A stretch of DNA of 64,000 bases from Pseudaeromonas aegiceratis (GCF_046254905.1 NZ_CP158016.1:1178001-1242000); one strand, 5' to 3'. Numbered from the stretch's first letter, positions 7,240 to 15,711 are shown. Numbers and translations: made by a program. The notes: a model not told the origin generated them from the letters alone.

Positions 7240-8682
7240 ATGACAGCGCGAGGAACCGAAGCCTGGGTGGAGCAGATCAGCGTGCGGGAGCTGCCGGCGC
7301 TGTGCGCCACCGTGCGCATGCTGGAGAAGCTGAGCAAGAACGACACCGCCTCCCTGGCCCAACTGGGGCAGTCGGTGCTGCACGATCAGGGCCTCACCTC
7401 TCGCCTGCTGCGGGTGGTGAACAGCATCAGCTACAACCGGGGCCGCCAGCCCGTCACCACCGTCAGCCGGGCGGCGGTGATCCTGGGCTTCAATGCCTTG
7501 AAGCACATCTGCATCACCGCCAAGCTGCTGGACAGCATGTTGAAATCCCGCGACATCAGCAAACCCGTGTACGAGCGGCTGGTGCGGCTGATGGCCCGCT
7601 CGTTCCACGCCGGCATGCTGGCGCGCATGATGCTCGAGGAGTACGACGAGGACACCCGGGAGGAGATCTACATCGCCACCTTGCTGCACCACCTGGGGGA
7701 GATCGCCTTCTGGAGCATGGGGGGGGCCATCACGGAGCAGGTGGACGAGTGCCTGCGGGCCGGCGCCGAGGCCCAGGCGGCCGACATCATCCGCGAGCAG
7801 CTGGGCACCAGCTTCGATGAGATCAGCTGCGGCCTGGCCCACTCCTGGAACATGGGGGAGGTGCTGGTGCGCTCCTTGAGCGATCCCCAGCAGCGCACCC
7901 CCGAGATGCAGGTCATCGGCCTGGCGGACGAGCTCAGCGCCAGCCTGCAGGATCCCCAGGCCGCCGGCGCCCAGCTGCCGCGCCAGCTGCAGGCGGTGGG
8001 TAAGCGCCTGCACCTGGAGCTGCCGGCCCTCAAGCTCAGGCTCAAGCAGTGTGCCGAGGAGACGGTGCGCCTGGCCGTCTCCTACGGCGCCAGCTCACTG
8101 ACCCCCTACCTGGACACCAAGGCGGCCCAGGGCCAGGGGGTGAGCGAATACTTCGCGCCTTATCCCGAGCCGGACGAGAGTCTGCAGCTCAAGGTGCTGC
8201 GGGAGCTCACCTTCCTGGCCGCCGAGAAGGCCGACATCAACCTGCTGATCCACACCGCCATGGAGGGCATCTACCGTGGCATCGGCCTGGATCGGGTGGT
8301 GGTGCTGATGCTGACCCAGGACAAGCAGAAGCTGCTGCCGCGCTTCGTCTCCAGCCAGCATCCGGACCAGTTGAAGGCCCGCTTCGTGGTGCCCCTGTTC
8401 GGTCCGCCCCAGGTGTTCAACCACGTCTACCAGACCCGGGAGTCCCTCTGGGTGGAGGGGGAGCGGGATCCCAAGTGGCAGGACAAGCTGACGGTGCAGC
8501 TGCGCCCCCTGCTGGGCCCGGGGGGCTTCTTCCTGGCCCCCATAGTGCTGGACAACCACTGCCTGGGCATGATCTACGCCGATCGCGCCGACAGCGGCCG
8601 GGCATTGCAGCGGGAGGAGTTCTTCAGCTTCACCCACTTCGTACAGCAGACCAGCCTCTGCCTGTCGGTCATCATGCGCTGA
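7240..8682 (+). CDS. HDOD-GAF signalling protein
   Basis: 480 residues. The N-terminal part (about 10-210) is an HDOD domain, with LLRVVNSISYNRGRQPVTTVSRAAVILGF-type features and the HHLGEIAF motif. HDOD is related to HD phosphohydrolases but usually lacks the metal-binding HD pair. The C-terminal region (about 320-480) looks like a GAF sensory domain. Such proteins act in signal transduction, but the ligand and output here are unknown. A GGAGTGAGGG site precedes the ATG. It ends just before the nifU upstream activator site. No NifA-type promoter was found for it, so its presence inside the nif region may be incidental or a regulatory link. Confidence 0.85.
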   Translation: MTARGTEAWVEQISVRELPALCATVRMLEKLSKNDTASLAQLGQSVLHDQGLTSRLLRVVNSISYNRGRQPVTTVSRAAVILGFNALKHICITAKLLDSMLKSRDISKPVYERLVRLMARSFHAGMLARMMLEEYDEDTREEIYIATLLHHLGEIAFWSMGGAITEQVDECLRAGAEAQAADIIREQLGTSFDEISCGLAHSWNMGEVLVRSLSDPQQRTPEMQVIGLADELSASLQDPQAAGAQLPRQLQAVGKRLHLELPALKLRLKQCAEETVRLAVSYGASSLTPYLDTKAAQGQGVSEYFAPYPEPDESLQLKVLRELTFLAAEKADINLLIHTAMEGIYRGIGLDRVVVLMLTQDKQKLLPRFVSSQHPDQLKARFVVPLFGPPQVFNHVYQTRESLWVEGERDPKWQDKLTVQLRPLLGPGGFFLAPIVLDNHCLGMIYADRADSGRALQREEFFSFTHFVQQTSLCLSVIMR

Positions 8683-8685
8683 GTC

Positions 8686-8701
8686 TGTCACCTGTGCGAC
8701 A
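8686..8701. promoter_or_regulatory. NifA upstream activator site for the nifU operon
   Basis: TGTCACCTGTGCGACA fits TGT-N4-T-N5-ACA perfectly. On the minus strand it reads TGTCGCACAGGTGACA, sharing the TGTCGCA half-site with nifE and nifV. It begins 4 bp after the HDOD gene stop and lies 81 bp before the -24 element. Confidence 0.88.
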
Positions 8702-8782
8702 AAGCCGACAATCCCCGCCGGCTTTGTCCGCCAATTTCACCGTTTTTTTTCTTAACACCATGTCTTAACAGTCTTTTTTAAG

Positions 8783-8798
8783 TGGCATCCCCTTTGCA
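8783..8798 (+). promoter_or_regulatory. Sigma-54 promoter of iscA(nif)-nifU-nifS
   Basis: TGGCATCCCCTTTGCA matches TGGCAYRNNNNTTGCW at 15 of 16 positions, 34 bp upstream of the first ATG. The region between the activator site and the promoter is T-rich (8741-8780) and could bind IHF. Confidence 0.9.
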
Positions 8799-8831
8799 GG
8801 TTCGTGATCGTCATCACGAAGGAGACTCGCC

Positions 8832-9167
8832 ATGATCCAGATCGACCCCATAGCCCTGGCCCAGCTCAAGACCCTCCAGCTGCAACTGTCCCAGCCCTGC
8901 GCGGGCCTGCGGCTCATTGCCGAGGGGGACCCCTGTCTGGGTGTCAAGGTGCGCATGGGCTGGAGTGCCGTCCAGCAACCGGAAGATGTGATGGTGCAGC
9001 TCGACGGCCTGACCGTGCTGGCCGACCGGCATCACTGGCCCCTGCTCAAGGGCTGCCAGATCGAGCTGGGCGAGCGGCTGGGGGAACCCGGTCTGGCCAT
9101 TCAGGTGATGCCCGGCGGATGCCAGTGCTCCAGCGCCCGCTGCGAGCCGGTCCGTCAGGCCAGTTAA
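8832..9167 (+). CDS. HesB/IscA-like Fe-S carrier of the nif cluster
   Basis: 111 residues, IscA/HesB family. Family members bind [2Fe-2S] or [4Fe-4S] clusters through three conserved cysteines. Here C35 and the C-terminal pair C97-x-C99 (GGCQCSSARC) occupy those positions, with extra cysteines at 23, 75 and 104. It is the first gene after the NifA/sigma-54 promoter and precedes nifU, as does the nif-specific IscA gene of other diazotrophs. It probably acts as an accessory carrier for NifU/NifS-made clusters. The GAAGGAGACTCGCC leader gives a strong ribosome-binding site. The sequence is divergent from housekeeping IscA, so the family call is firm but the exact role is inferred. Confidence 0.82.
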   Translation: MIQIDPIALAQLKTLQLQLSQPCAGLRLIAEGDPCLGVKVRMGWSAVQQPEDVMVQLDGLTVLADRHHWPLLKGCQIELGERLGEPGLAIQVMPGGCQCSSARCEPVRQAS

Positions 9168-9190
9168 GAACAGGGAAAGGGAGAAGGCAT

Positions 9191-10078
9191 ATGTGGAATT
9201 ATTCTGAGAAGGTAAAGGACCATTTCTTTAACCCGCGCAACGCCAAGGTAGTGGCCGACGCCAATGCCGTGGGGGATGTGGGGTCCATCAGCTGTGGGGA
9301 TGCCCTGCGCCTGATGCTCAAGGTCAATCCGGACAACGAGGTGATCGAGGATGCCGGCTTCCAGACCTTTGGCTGCGGTAGCGCCATCGCCTCCTCCTCG
9401 GCACTGACCGAGATGATCATCGGTCGCACCCTGGCGGAGGCGGGTGAGATCAGCAACCAGCAGATAGCCGATTTCCTGGACGGCCTGCCGCCGGAGAAGA
9501 TGCACTGCTCCGTGATGGGCAAGGAGGCCCTGGAGGCGGCCATCGCCAACTTCCGTGGCGAGGTGTGGCGCGACGATCACGAGGAAGGGGCGCTGATCTG
9601 CAAGTGCTTCGCCGTGGATGAGGTGAAGATCATCAAGGCGGTGAAGGAAAACGGCCTGACCAGCCTGACGGAAGTCATCAACTACACCAAGGCCGGCGGC
9701 GGTTGCAGCGCCTGCCACGAGAAGATCGAGCAGGTGCTGGAGAAGGTGCTGGCCACCAGCCCCTGCGCCGAGCCGCGCATCGCCTGTGACGGCGTGGAGC
9801 GCAGCAGTATCGCCCCCATGGTGGATCTGGCCAAGAAAGACGAGCGCTGGCAGGCGGTGGCCAAGGTGCTGGAGGGGCTGCGTCCCCACCTGCAGGCCGA
9901 TGGCGGCGACGTCACCCTGATCAGCGTCTCCGACAAGCGGGTGGAAGTGGCGCTGTCTGGCAGCTGCATGGGCTGCATGATGACCGACATGACGCTGGCC
10001 TGGATCCAGCAGAAGCTGATGGAAGCCACCGGGGAATACCTGCAGGTGGTGAGTGCGGCCCAGGCCGAGTTGGCGTAA
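9191..10078 (+). CDS. nifU: NifU, Fe-S cluster assembly scaffold
   Basis: 295 residues with the full three-domain plan. The IscU-like domain has C35, C62 and C106. The central [2Fe-2S] ferredoxin-like domain has C137, C139, C172 and C175. The C-terminal Nfu domain has C259-x2-C262 (SGSCMGCMM). The first seven positions are identical to those known for Azotobacter NifU. It builds clusters from NifS-derived sulfur for NifH and other nitrogenase proteins. The start at 9191 (MWNYSEKVKDHF) is the conserved NifU N-terminus; in-frame upstream sequence overlaps the preceding gene and is not coding for NifU. Confidence 0.98.
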   Translation: MWNYSEKVKDHFFNPRNAKVVADANAVGDVGSISCGDALRLMLKVNPDNEVIEDAGFQTFGCGSAIASSSALTEMIIGRTLAEAGEISNQQIADFLDGLPPEKMHCSVMGKEALEAAIANFRGEVWRDDHEEGALICKCFAVDEVKIIKAVKENGLTSLTEVINYTKAGGGCSACHEKIEQVLEKVLATSPCAEPRIACDGVERSSIAPMVDLAKKDERWQAVAKVLEGLRPHLQADGGDVTLISVSDKRVEVALSGSCMGCMMTDMTLAWIQQKLMEATGEYLQVVSAAQAELA

Positions 10079-10099
10079 GCGGATAGCAAGGAGCAGCCC

Positions 10100-11299
10100 A
10101 TGAAGACCATTTATCTGGACAACAACGCCACCACCAAGCTCGATCCCATGGTGCTGGATGCCATGATGCCCTATCTCACCGAGCACTATGGCAATCCGTC
10201 TTCTATCCACGGCTTCGGTGCGCCGGTGGCCAAGGCCATCGCCCGGGCCCGGCAGCAGGTGGCGGCCCTGCTGGGAGCCGAGCACGACAGCGAGATCATC
10301 TTCACCTCCTGCGCCACCGAGGCCAACTCCACCGCCCTGCTCTCCGCGGTAGAGGCCATGCCGGATCGCAAGACCATCATCACCTCGGCGGTGGAGCACC
10401 CGGCCATCCTGGAGGTGTGTGAACACCTGGAGCGCAAGGGCTATACCATCCACCGCCTGGCGGTGAACGGTCAGGGCCAGCTGGATCTGGCCCAGTACGA
10501 GTCACTGCTCTCCGACGACGTGGCCCTGGTGTCCGTGATGTGGGCCAACAACGAGACCGGCACCCAGTTCCCGGTGCTGAAGATGGCAGCCCTGGCCAAG
10601 GCCCGCGGCATACTGTTTCACACCGACGGCGTGCAGGCGGTGGGCAAGCTGGCCATCAACCTGGCCAAGAGCGACATCGATCTGCTCTCCTTCTCCGGTC
10701 ACAAGATCCATGGCCCCAAGGGGGTTGGCGCCCTGTATGTGCGCCGTGGCACCCGCTTCCGGCCGCTGCTGCGCGGTGGTCACCAGGAGCGTGGCCGCCG
10801 GGCGGGTACCGAGAACGCCGCCGGCATCGTCGGCCTGGGCATGGCCTGTGAGCTGGCGGAGCTGCATCTGCCCATGATGGTCAAGCACACCGCCGAGCTG
10901 CGGGATCGCCTGCAGGAGGCCCTGCTGGCGGCGGTGCCCTGCTCCATGGTCACCGGCGATCCCGAGCACCGCACCCCCAATACCCTGAACATCGCCTTCG
11001 AGTACATCGAAGGGGAGGCGATCCTGCTGATGCTCAACCAATTGGGCATCGCCGCCTCCAGCGGCAGCGCCTGCACCTCGGGCTCCCTGGAGCCGTCCCA
11101 CGTGATGCGCGCCATGGGTATTCCCTATACCGCCGCCCACGGCAGCGTGCGCTTCTCCCTGTCCCGCTATACCCGGGAGAAGGAGATCGAGTACGTGATC
11201 GAGAAGCTGCCGCCCGTGATCGAGCGGTTGCGTTCCCTGTCCCCCTACTGGGCGCAGAACAAGCCGCAGATGAGCGAGTTCGCCCCGGCCTACGGCTAA
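10100..11299 (+). CDS. nifS: NifS, cysteine desulfurase
   Basis: 399 residues. This PLP enzyme mobilises sulfur from L-cysteine for NifU. The PLP-binding lysine is K202 in SFSGHKIHGPKG, and the persulfide cysteine is C325 in SSGSACTSGSLEPSH, both as in Azotobacter NifS. The N-terminus YLDNNATT is canonical. It lies 21 bp after nifU with an AAGGAGCAG ribosome-binding site and ends the operon at a symmetrical terminator. In many nif clusters nifV follows directly, but here it is about 4.5 kb away. Confidence 0.98.
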   Translation: MKTIYLDNNATTKLDPMVLDAMMPYLTEHYGNPSSIHGFGAPVAKAIARARQQVAALLGAEHDSEIIFTSCATEANSTALLSAVEAMPDRKTIITSAVEHPAILEVCEHLERKGYTIHRLAVNGQGQLDLAQYESLLSDDVALVSVMWANNETGTQFPVLKMAALAKARGILFHTDGVQAVGKLAINLAKSDIDLLSFSGHKIHGPKGVGALYVRRGTRFRPLLRGGHQERGRRAGTENAAGIVGLGMACELAELHLPMMVKHTAELRDRLQEALLAAVPCSMVTGDPEHRTPNTLNIAFEYIEGEAILLMLNQLGIAASSGSACTSGSLEPSHVMRAMGIPYTAAHGSVRFSLSRYTREKEIEYVIEKLPPVIERLRSLSPYWAQNKPQMSEFAPAYG

Positions 11300-11311
11300 C
11301 GGCAAGCGAAT

Positions 11312-11339
11312 AAAAAAGGCGCCAATAGGCGCCTTTTTT
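11312..11339. terminator. Bidirectional terminator between nifS and the VOC gene
   Basis: AAAAAAGGCGCC, loop AATA, GGCGCCTTTTTT: a perfect inverted repeat with A/T tracts on both sides, serving convergent nifS and the sgrT-VOC transcript. Confidence 0.92.
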
Positions 11340-11365
11340 ATTGTGGTCTATCCAGGCCTGCCGAG

Positions 11366-11752
11366 TCAGGCACACAGCTCCAGCCGATTGTGCTCGGGAT
11401 CCAGGATCACGCTCTCGTAGTAGCCATCGCCGGTCTGCCTGGGCTGGCCGACGCAGACCACTCCGGCGGCCACCAGCGCGGCGGTCAGGCTGTCCACCGC
11501 CTGCCGGCTGCCCAGGGTGAAGGCCAGGTGGGCCAGTCCCAGGCGCTGCCGGGTGGCGGAAGGAGGATCCGCGTCGACCTCAGCCCACTGCATCAGCTCC
11601 AGCCGTGCGCCGCCATCGAAGCACAGAAAATAGGACTCGAAGCCTCGGGCGTTGCGGTATTTGGCATTGCTTTGGGCGCCCAGCCAGCGGCAGTAGAAGG
11701 CGCGCATGGCCTCCAGATCGGCACACCAGATGGCGGCATGTTCCAGTTGCAT
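11366..11752 (-). CDS. VOC-superfamily (glyoxalase-fold) protein
   Basis: 128 residues, one VOC module: N-terminal MQLEHAAIWCADLEAMRAFY, a central RLELMQW, and C-terminal DPEHNRLEL with the glutamate typical of metal-binding VOC enzymes. H5, E52-region and E125-region residues could bind a metal. The substrate cannot be told from sequence; glyoxalase I, fosfomycin-resistance and dioxygenase relatives share this fold. The start follows AAGGAG, which overlaps the stop of the SgrT-like gene 10 bases upstream, so the two are almost certainly one transcript. Confidence 0.85.
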   Translation of the reverse strand: MQLEHAAIWCADLEAMRAFYCRWLGAQSNAKYRNARGFESYFLCFDGGARLELMQWAEVDADPPSATRQRLGLAHLAFTLGSRQAVDSLTAALVAAGVVCVGQPRQTGDGYYESVILDPEHNRLELCA

Positions 11753-11761
11753 GACGGCTCC

Positions 11762-11920
11762 TTAGCGGTGGTGACGGTATTGTTCTTCTGACATCAAGGT
11801 TAGCTGCCACTGCATCAGGGACTGCAACTGCTGCTCGCCGGCCCGGGGATCCAGCAGGCCGCGGGCTGGTAGTTTCAGCAGATAGTGGCAGTAAAAGTGG
11901 GCCAAACGGATCGGATTCAT
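11762..11920 (-). CDS. sgrT: SgrT-like small protein (52 aa)
   Basis: This 52-codon frame has an AAGGAG site 6 bases before its ATG and is divergent from sgrR, the position of sgrS/sgrT in enterics. The product carries F9-Y-x-H-Y13 and L35-M-Q-W38. Recalled E. coli SgrT (43 aa) has FYQHY near its start and LEGLMQW near its end, in the same order and similar spacing. SgrT blocks glucose uptake through the PtsG permease during sugar-phosphate stress. Here the frame is followed at once by a VOC gene rather than by the base-pairing segment and terminator of SgrS. The identification is from memory of a short sequence plus context. Confidence 0.72.
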   Translation of the reverse strand: MNPIRLAHFYCHYLLKLPARGLLDPRAGEQQLQSLMQWQLTLMSEEQYRHHR

Positions 11921-12033
11921 GATGTGCTCCTTATTTGCTCATCGAGTTGCCCTGGGGGCTTAACCTGGGGCTCAGTCTGGCTAAAATAGGGGAGATGAAA
12001 AATGGTCGACTTACCTAAAAAAGAGTTCCTCTT

Positions 12034-13716
12034 ATGTCGTCACGTCTGCAACACCATTACCTGCGTCTGCTGGCCCACTTTGGCCAGCAGCCCACCCAAA
12101 CCCACCTGGAGGCCCTGGCCGAACTGCTGTGCTGCACCCGCCGCCACGTGCGGGGCCTGCTGGAGCAGATGGCGGCCTTGGGCTGGCTCAGCTGGCAGGG
12201 TTCGGCGGGCCGTGGCCGCCGCTCCACCTTGCACCTGCTGGCCAGCGAAGCCCAGCTGCGCCTGGTGCGCGCCGGAACCTTGCTGGAGGCGGGGGCGCTG
12301 GACGGGGCGGTGGCGGCCCTGGGGGCGGATGGTCAGCAGCTGGTGGCCTTGCTGCGCTCCCAGCTGGGTCAGCACCAGATCCAGGACCGTCAGCTGCTGC
12401 GCATCCCCTATTATCGCCGGCTGGGCCAGCTGCACCCACAACGCCCCTGCCGCCGCAGCGAAATTCATCTGCTGCGGCAGATCTTCAACGGCCTGACCCG
12501 CATAAATGAGGAAAACGGGGAACTGGAGCCGGAGCTGGCGCATCACTGGCACAGCGAGGACGGTCGCCATTGGACCTTTCACCTGCGGCCGGCGGTGCGC
12601 TGGCACAGTGGCCGCCTGCTGGATGGCGGGGATCTGCTGGCCAGCCTCGGGGCCCTGCGCCAGTTGCCGCTGTTCTCCCATCTGCAGGCGGTGAGCTGGG
12701 CCAGCCCCCGCCGCCTGACCCTGGAGCTGGCGGAGGCAGACTACCGGCTGCCCTGGCTGCTGGCCCATCACAGCGCCCTGATCCTGCCCAAGGAGGGGGT
12801 GGAGCCCAGCCCGGGCCAACTGCCGGTGGGCACCGGGCCCTACCGGGTCAGTCGGCAGGACGAACGCTGCCTGCGCCTGAGCGCCTTCGATGACTACTTC
12901 GGCCTGCGGGCCCTGCTGGATGAGGTGGAGATCTGGCAGCTGCCGGAACTGGACAGCCAGCAGCTGGCGGCCGCCCTGCCCAGCTGCAGCCTGACGGTGG
13001 AACTGGGCTTGCAGTTGCCAACGTCGGCGGCGGCCCCGGGGATCCGCGAGCTGGAGCAGGGGGGGTATTTTCTGCTGTGGGATCCTGACTCACCGTTGGC
13101 CAAGGTGGCGGCTCAGCGCCATGAGGTGCTGGGCTGTTGTCGTGCCAGCCAGATCCTGGCCCGCGTGCCACCGGACACGGCCCGCTACTGGAGCCCGGCC
13201 ACCAGTCTGCTGAGTCACTGGTATCAGGTGGCGGATGCCCCGGTCCGGGAGGCCCTGCCGGCGGGCAGCCGCTTGACCCTGTGCCACTACGGCGACCAGC
13301 CGGAATACCGGCTCATCGCCCAGGCCATGCAGGCGCTGCTGGCGGAGCAGGGCATCACGCTGGATATCCGGGTGGTGAGTCATGCGCAGTGGTACAACGG
13401 GCGGGTCAAGGCGGATCTGTGGCTGGGTTCGGTGAACCTGGAGCGGCCGCCGGAACCCAGCCTGATGACCTGGCTGTTGGCGGTGCCCCTGTTGCGGCGG
13501 GTGCTGGAGGCCGGGGCGCCTGGTTTGCCCCAGTGGTTGCACCAGTGGCGGCGGGGGGAGAGCCCGGCGGAGGCCTGTCTGGCGGAGCTGGTGTCCGGCG
13601 GCTGGCTGCAGCCCCTGTTTCACTCCTGGCTGCGGCTCAACCGTCCCCTGGGCACCCATGGGTTGCGGCTCAACAGCCAGGGCTGGTTCGATTTCAAGTC
13701 GGTGTGGCTAAGCTAG
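12034..13716 (+). CDS. sgrR: SgrR-type transcriptional regulator
   Basis: 560 residues, close to the roughly 550 of enteric SgrR. The N-terminal region (about 1-110) is the SgrR-type winged-helix domain (LEALAELLCCTRRHVRGLLEQM). The rest is an SBP_bac_5 solute-binding domain with RIPYYRRLGQLHP, an ARHWTFHLRPAVRWHSG-like motif and LPVGTGPYR. In enterics SgrR senses sugar-phosphate stress and activates sgrS/sgrT divergently. The divergent SgrT-like gene fits this. The intergenic region is 113 bp. The ATG at 12034 has only a weak AAGAG site; the conserved domain begins immediately after it. Confidence 0.88.
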   Translation: MSSRLQHHYLRLLAHFGQQPTQTHLEALAELLCCTRRHVRGLLEQMAALGWLSWQGSAGRGRRSTLHLLASEAQLRLVRAGTLLEAGALDGAVAALGADGQQLVALLRSQLGQHQIQDRQLLRIPYYRRLGQLHPQRPCRRSEIHLLRQIFNGLTRINEENGELEPELAHHWHSEDGRHWTFHLRPAVRWHSGRLLDGGDLLASLGALRQLPLFSHLQAVSWASPRRLTLELAEADYRLPWLLAHHSALILPKEGVEPSPGQLPVGTGPYRVSRQDERCLRLSAFDDYFGLRALLDEVEIWQLPELDSQQLAAALPSCSLTVELGLQLPTSAAAPGIRELEQGGYFLLWDPDSPLAKVAAQRHEVLGCCRASQILARVPPDTARYWSPATSLLSHWYQVADAPVREALPAGSRLTLCHYGDQPEYRLIAQAMQALLAEQGITLDIRVVSHAQWYNGRVKADLWLGSVNLERPPEPSLMTWLLAVPLLRRVLEAGAPGLPQWLHQWRRGESPAEACLAELVSGGWLQPLFHSWLRLNRPLGTHGLRLNSQGWFDFKSVWLS

Positions 13717-13726
13717 CAGCGGGGGC

Positions 13727-14575
13727 TCAGCCCAGCTGCAGCGGCTGGTTGCTGCGCTGGTCCTGGCCTTGTAGCGTCACATCGGCGCGGCCCTGCAGGG
13801 CGGAGATGGTCTCGCCTGGTTCCAGTTCCACCACGCCGATGCGGATGCTCAAGGGGCGATCGCCGGCGGCGGGCGCCTGCTGCGCCAGGTGACGGTGCAG
13901 GCGCTGGGCGGTGAGTTCGGCCTGGGCCAGCTGGGTGTCCGGCAGCAACAGGCAGAATTCGCCGCCCCCCAGCCGGCAGATGAGATCGATCTTGCGCAGT
14001 GTGCTGCGCAGGGCGTAGCCCAACTGCTGGATCAGCCGATCGCCGGCCACGTGGCCGAACTGGGCGTTGAGCTCGGAGAGGTGACACAGCTTGATCAGCA
14101 GCAGGCTGAGGCCGCTGTTGTGGCGCTGCTGGCGCAGCCACTCGTACTCGGCACGCCGCTCGAAGCCGTTGCGGTTAAGCAGGCCGGTGAGGGGATCGTT
14201 CTCGGTGGCGTGGTGCAGCCGCTCCAGCAGGGCCTGGCGGCTCTTGTGCTCCGCCTCGCTCCAGTGCAGCAGGGCCCGTTGCAGCCGCGCCAGCTCGGCA
14301 CAGCGGGGGGGCGATAACACCAGGGGCTCGGGGGACTGGTGATCCTGGCGGCGCTGCTGCTGGCTCAGGGCGCGCTCCACCTGACCGAGCGCCCGTTGCA
14401 TCTGCCGGGCCTGGCGCCATTGCCAGGGCCACAGCAGCAGCAGCGGCAGGGCGGCCAGGGCTTGCCAGCCCGGTGCCCAGCGCCACAGGGCCAGGGCCAG
14501 CAGCAGGCAGACCAGCAGCAGCAGGCCGCTGGTCAGCAGTAACTGGTGGGTCAGGCTCAGGCGCCGAACGTTCAT
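13727..14575 (-). CDS. Degenerate GGDEF-domain membrane protein
   Basis: 282 residues: two hydrophobic segments (about 11-31 and 38-52), a coiled linker, and a C-terminal GGDEF domain beginning DPLTGLLNRNGF (127-138). The signature is G203-G-G-E-F207, with Gly replacing the Asp/Glu. The upstream metal-binding segment normally written IDxDxF reads I-K-L-C-H-L, so both aspartates are lost. R194-K-I-D197, exactly five residues before the signature, matches the RxxD inhibitory site. The protein is therefore unlikely to make c-di-GMP but could bind it. It is convergent with sgrR (10 bp gap) and downstream of the AEC gene. Confidence 0.85.
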   Translation of the reverse strand: MNVRRLSLTHQLLLTSGLLLLVCLLLALALWRWAPGWQALAALPLLLLWPWQWRQARQMQRALGQVERALSQQQRRQDHQSPEPLVLSPPRCAELARLQRALLHWSEAEHKSRQALLERLHHATENDPLTGLLNRNGFERRAEYEWLRQQRHNSGLSLLLIKLCHLSELNAQFGHVAGDRLIQQLGYALRSTLRKIDLICRLGGGEFCLLLPDTQLAQAELTAQRLHRHLAQQAPAAGDRPLSIRIGVVELEPGETISALQGRADVTLQGQDQRSNQPLQLG

Positions 14576-14649
14576 GCTGTTTATCTCGTACTAGGGTGTC
14601 TGCCGACCATTGTGCGGCAGGGGACTGGGGCGCGTCCATGGGGAGGGAC

Positions 14650-15612
14650 TCAACCTATGAGCCCGGCCAAATTTAATAGGGTGACGCCGATGCTGGTGGT
14701 GATGAGGGACCCCACGGTCGTCAGGGCGATGATGTTGGCCGCCAGGGCGCTGTCGCCCCCCATGGCCCGCACCATCATGTAGCTGGCGGCGGCGGTGGGA
14801 GGGGCGCTGATGAGAAACAGCATGCCCACCTCCTGGGGACGAAAGCCCAACGCCCAGCCCCCTAGGGTGATGAGGGCCGGGATCCAGATCAGCCGGATCT
14901 GGGCGGCGTGTAGGGCGAGGCGCGCCGCCGAGCGCAACGCCTTGAGGTTCAGCGAGGCGCCGGTGCACAGCAGGGCCAAAGGCAGGGTCATGTCGGCAAA
15001 GTAGCTGCCGGTCTGCAGCAACAGATCCGGCAGCTTGATGCGGGCCAGGGAGAAGGGCAGGGCCAGCACGATGGCGATGATCAGCGGATTGGTGGCGATG
15101 CCCCTGAGTATGGGGCGGATGCCGGGCTGGCCGTTGGGCTGCAGGCTGCGGGTCAGGGTGATCACCGCCAGTATGTTGTAGAGGATGGTCACCACCCCCA
15201 CATAGAGGGCCGCGGAGGCCAGCCCCTGGGCGCCATAGGCGTTGCTGACATAGGCCAGCCCCAGTATGCCCATGTTGGCCCGGTAGGCCCCCTGGACGAA
15301 GATGCCGCGCTTGGCCCGCTCGGCGATGGTGAGGCCGGCCAGCCACTCTAGCAGCAGGAAGAACAGCAGGGTGGCGCCCAGGCCATAGAGGATCACGGCG
15401 GGGCTGGCCATCTTTTCGTAATCCGTCTTCAGGATGCTGATAAACAGCAGGGCGGGCAGGGAGATCTGGAACAGCAGCTTGCTGGCGCCCTCCAAAAAGC
15501 CGTCGTTGATCATGTGCAGCCGGCGCAGCAGCACGCCGAGAAACAGCACCAGGCAGATGGGGCCTGTGACGGAGAAGCTGAAGGCGAGGCTGCCGAACAA
15601 AGTATGATCCAT
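14650..15612 (-). CDS. AEC-family (auxin efflux carrier-like) transporter
   Basis: 320 residues with about ten predicted transmembrane segments and AEC/permease features such as GAYRANMGILGLAYVSNAYG and the C-terminal SAPPTAAASYMMVRAMGGD. Bacterial members export or import small organic acids such as malonate or malate; the substrate here is not determinable. An AAGGAAACTG site precedes the ATG. It is transcribed away from nifV, and the intergenic region contains the nifV promoter elements. It is probably not part of the nif system. Confidence 0.82.
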   Translation of the reverse strand: MDHTLFGSLAFSFSVTGPICLVLFLGVLLRRLHMINDGFLEGASKLLFQISLPALLFISILKTDYEKMASPAVILYGLGATLLFFLLLEWLAGLTIAERAKRGIFVQGAYRANMGILGLAYVSNAYGAQGLASAALYVGVVTILYNILAVITLTRSLQPNGQPGIRPILRGIATNPLIIAIVLALPFSLARIKLPDLLLQTGSYFADMTLPLALLCTGASLNLKALRSAARLALHAAQIRLIWIPALITLGGWALGFRPQEVGMLFLISAPPTAAASYMMVRAMGGDSALAANIIALTTVGSLITTSIGVTLLNLAGLIG

Positions 15613-15695
15613 GGCACAGTTTCCTTGGGGTGTCCGGCCATTCTAGCCGCCTGGCGGCCCGGGGCAAGCCCCCTTCGGCCAGGCGCCGCCACGGC

Positions 15696-15711
15696 TGTCG
15701 CAACTGCCACA
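15696..15711. promoter_or_regulatory. NifA upstream activator site for nifV
   Basis: TGTCGCAACTGCCACA matches TGT-N10-ACA with the TGTCGCA half-site, 71 bp before the -24 element. An additional inverted half-site, TGCGACA, occurs at 15737-15743. Confidence 0.85.

Noticed and set aside
12002..12496. Cys/Trp-rich plus-strand frame overlapping sgrR
   Set aside because: Out-of-frame shadow of the SgrR N-terminal domain.
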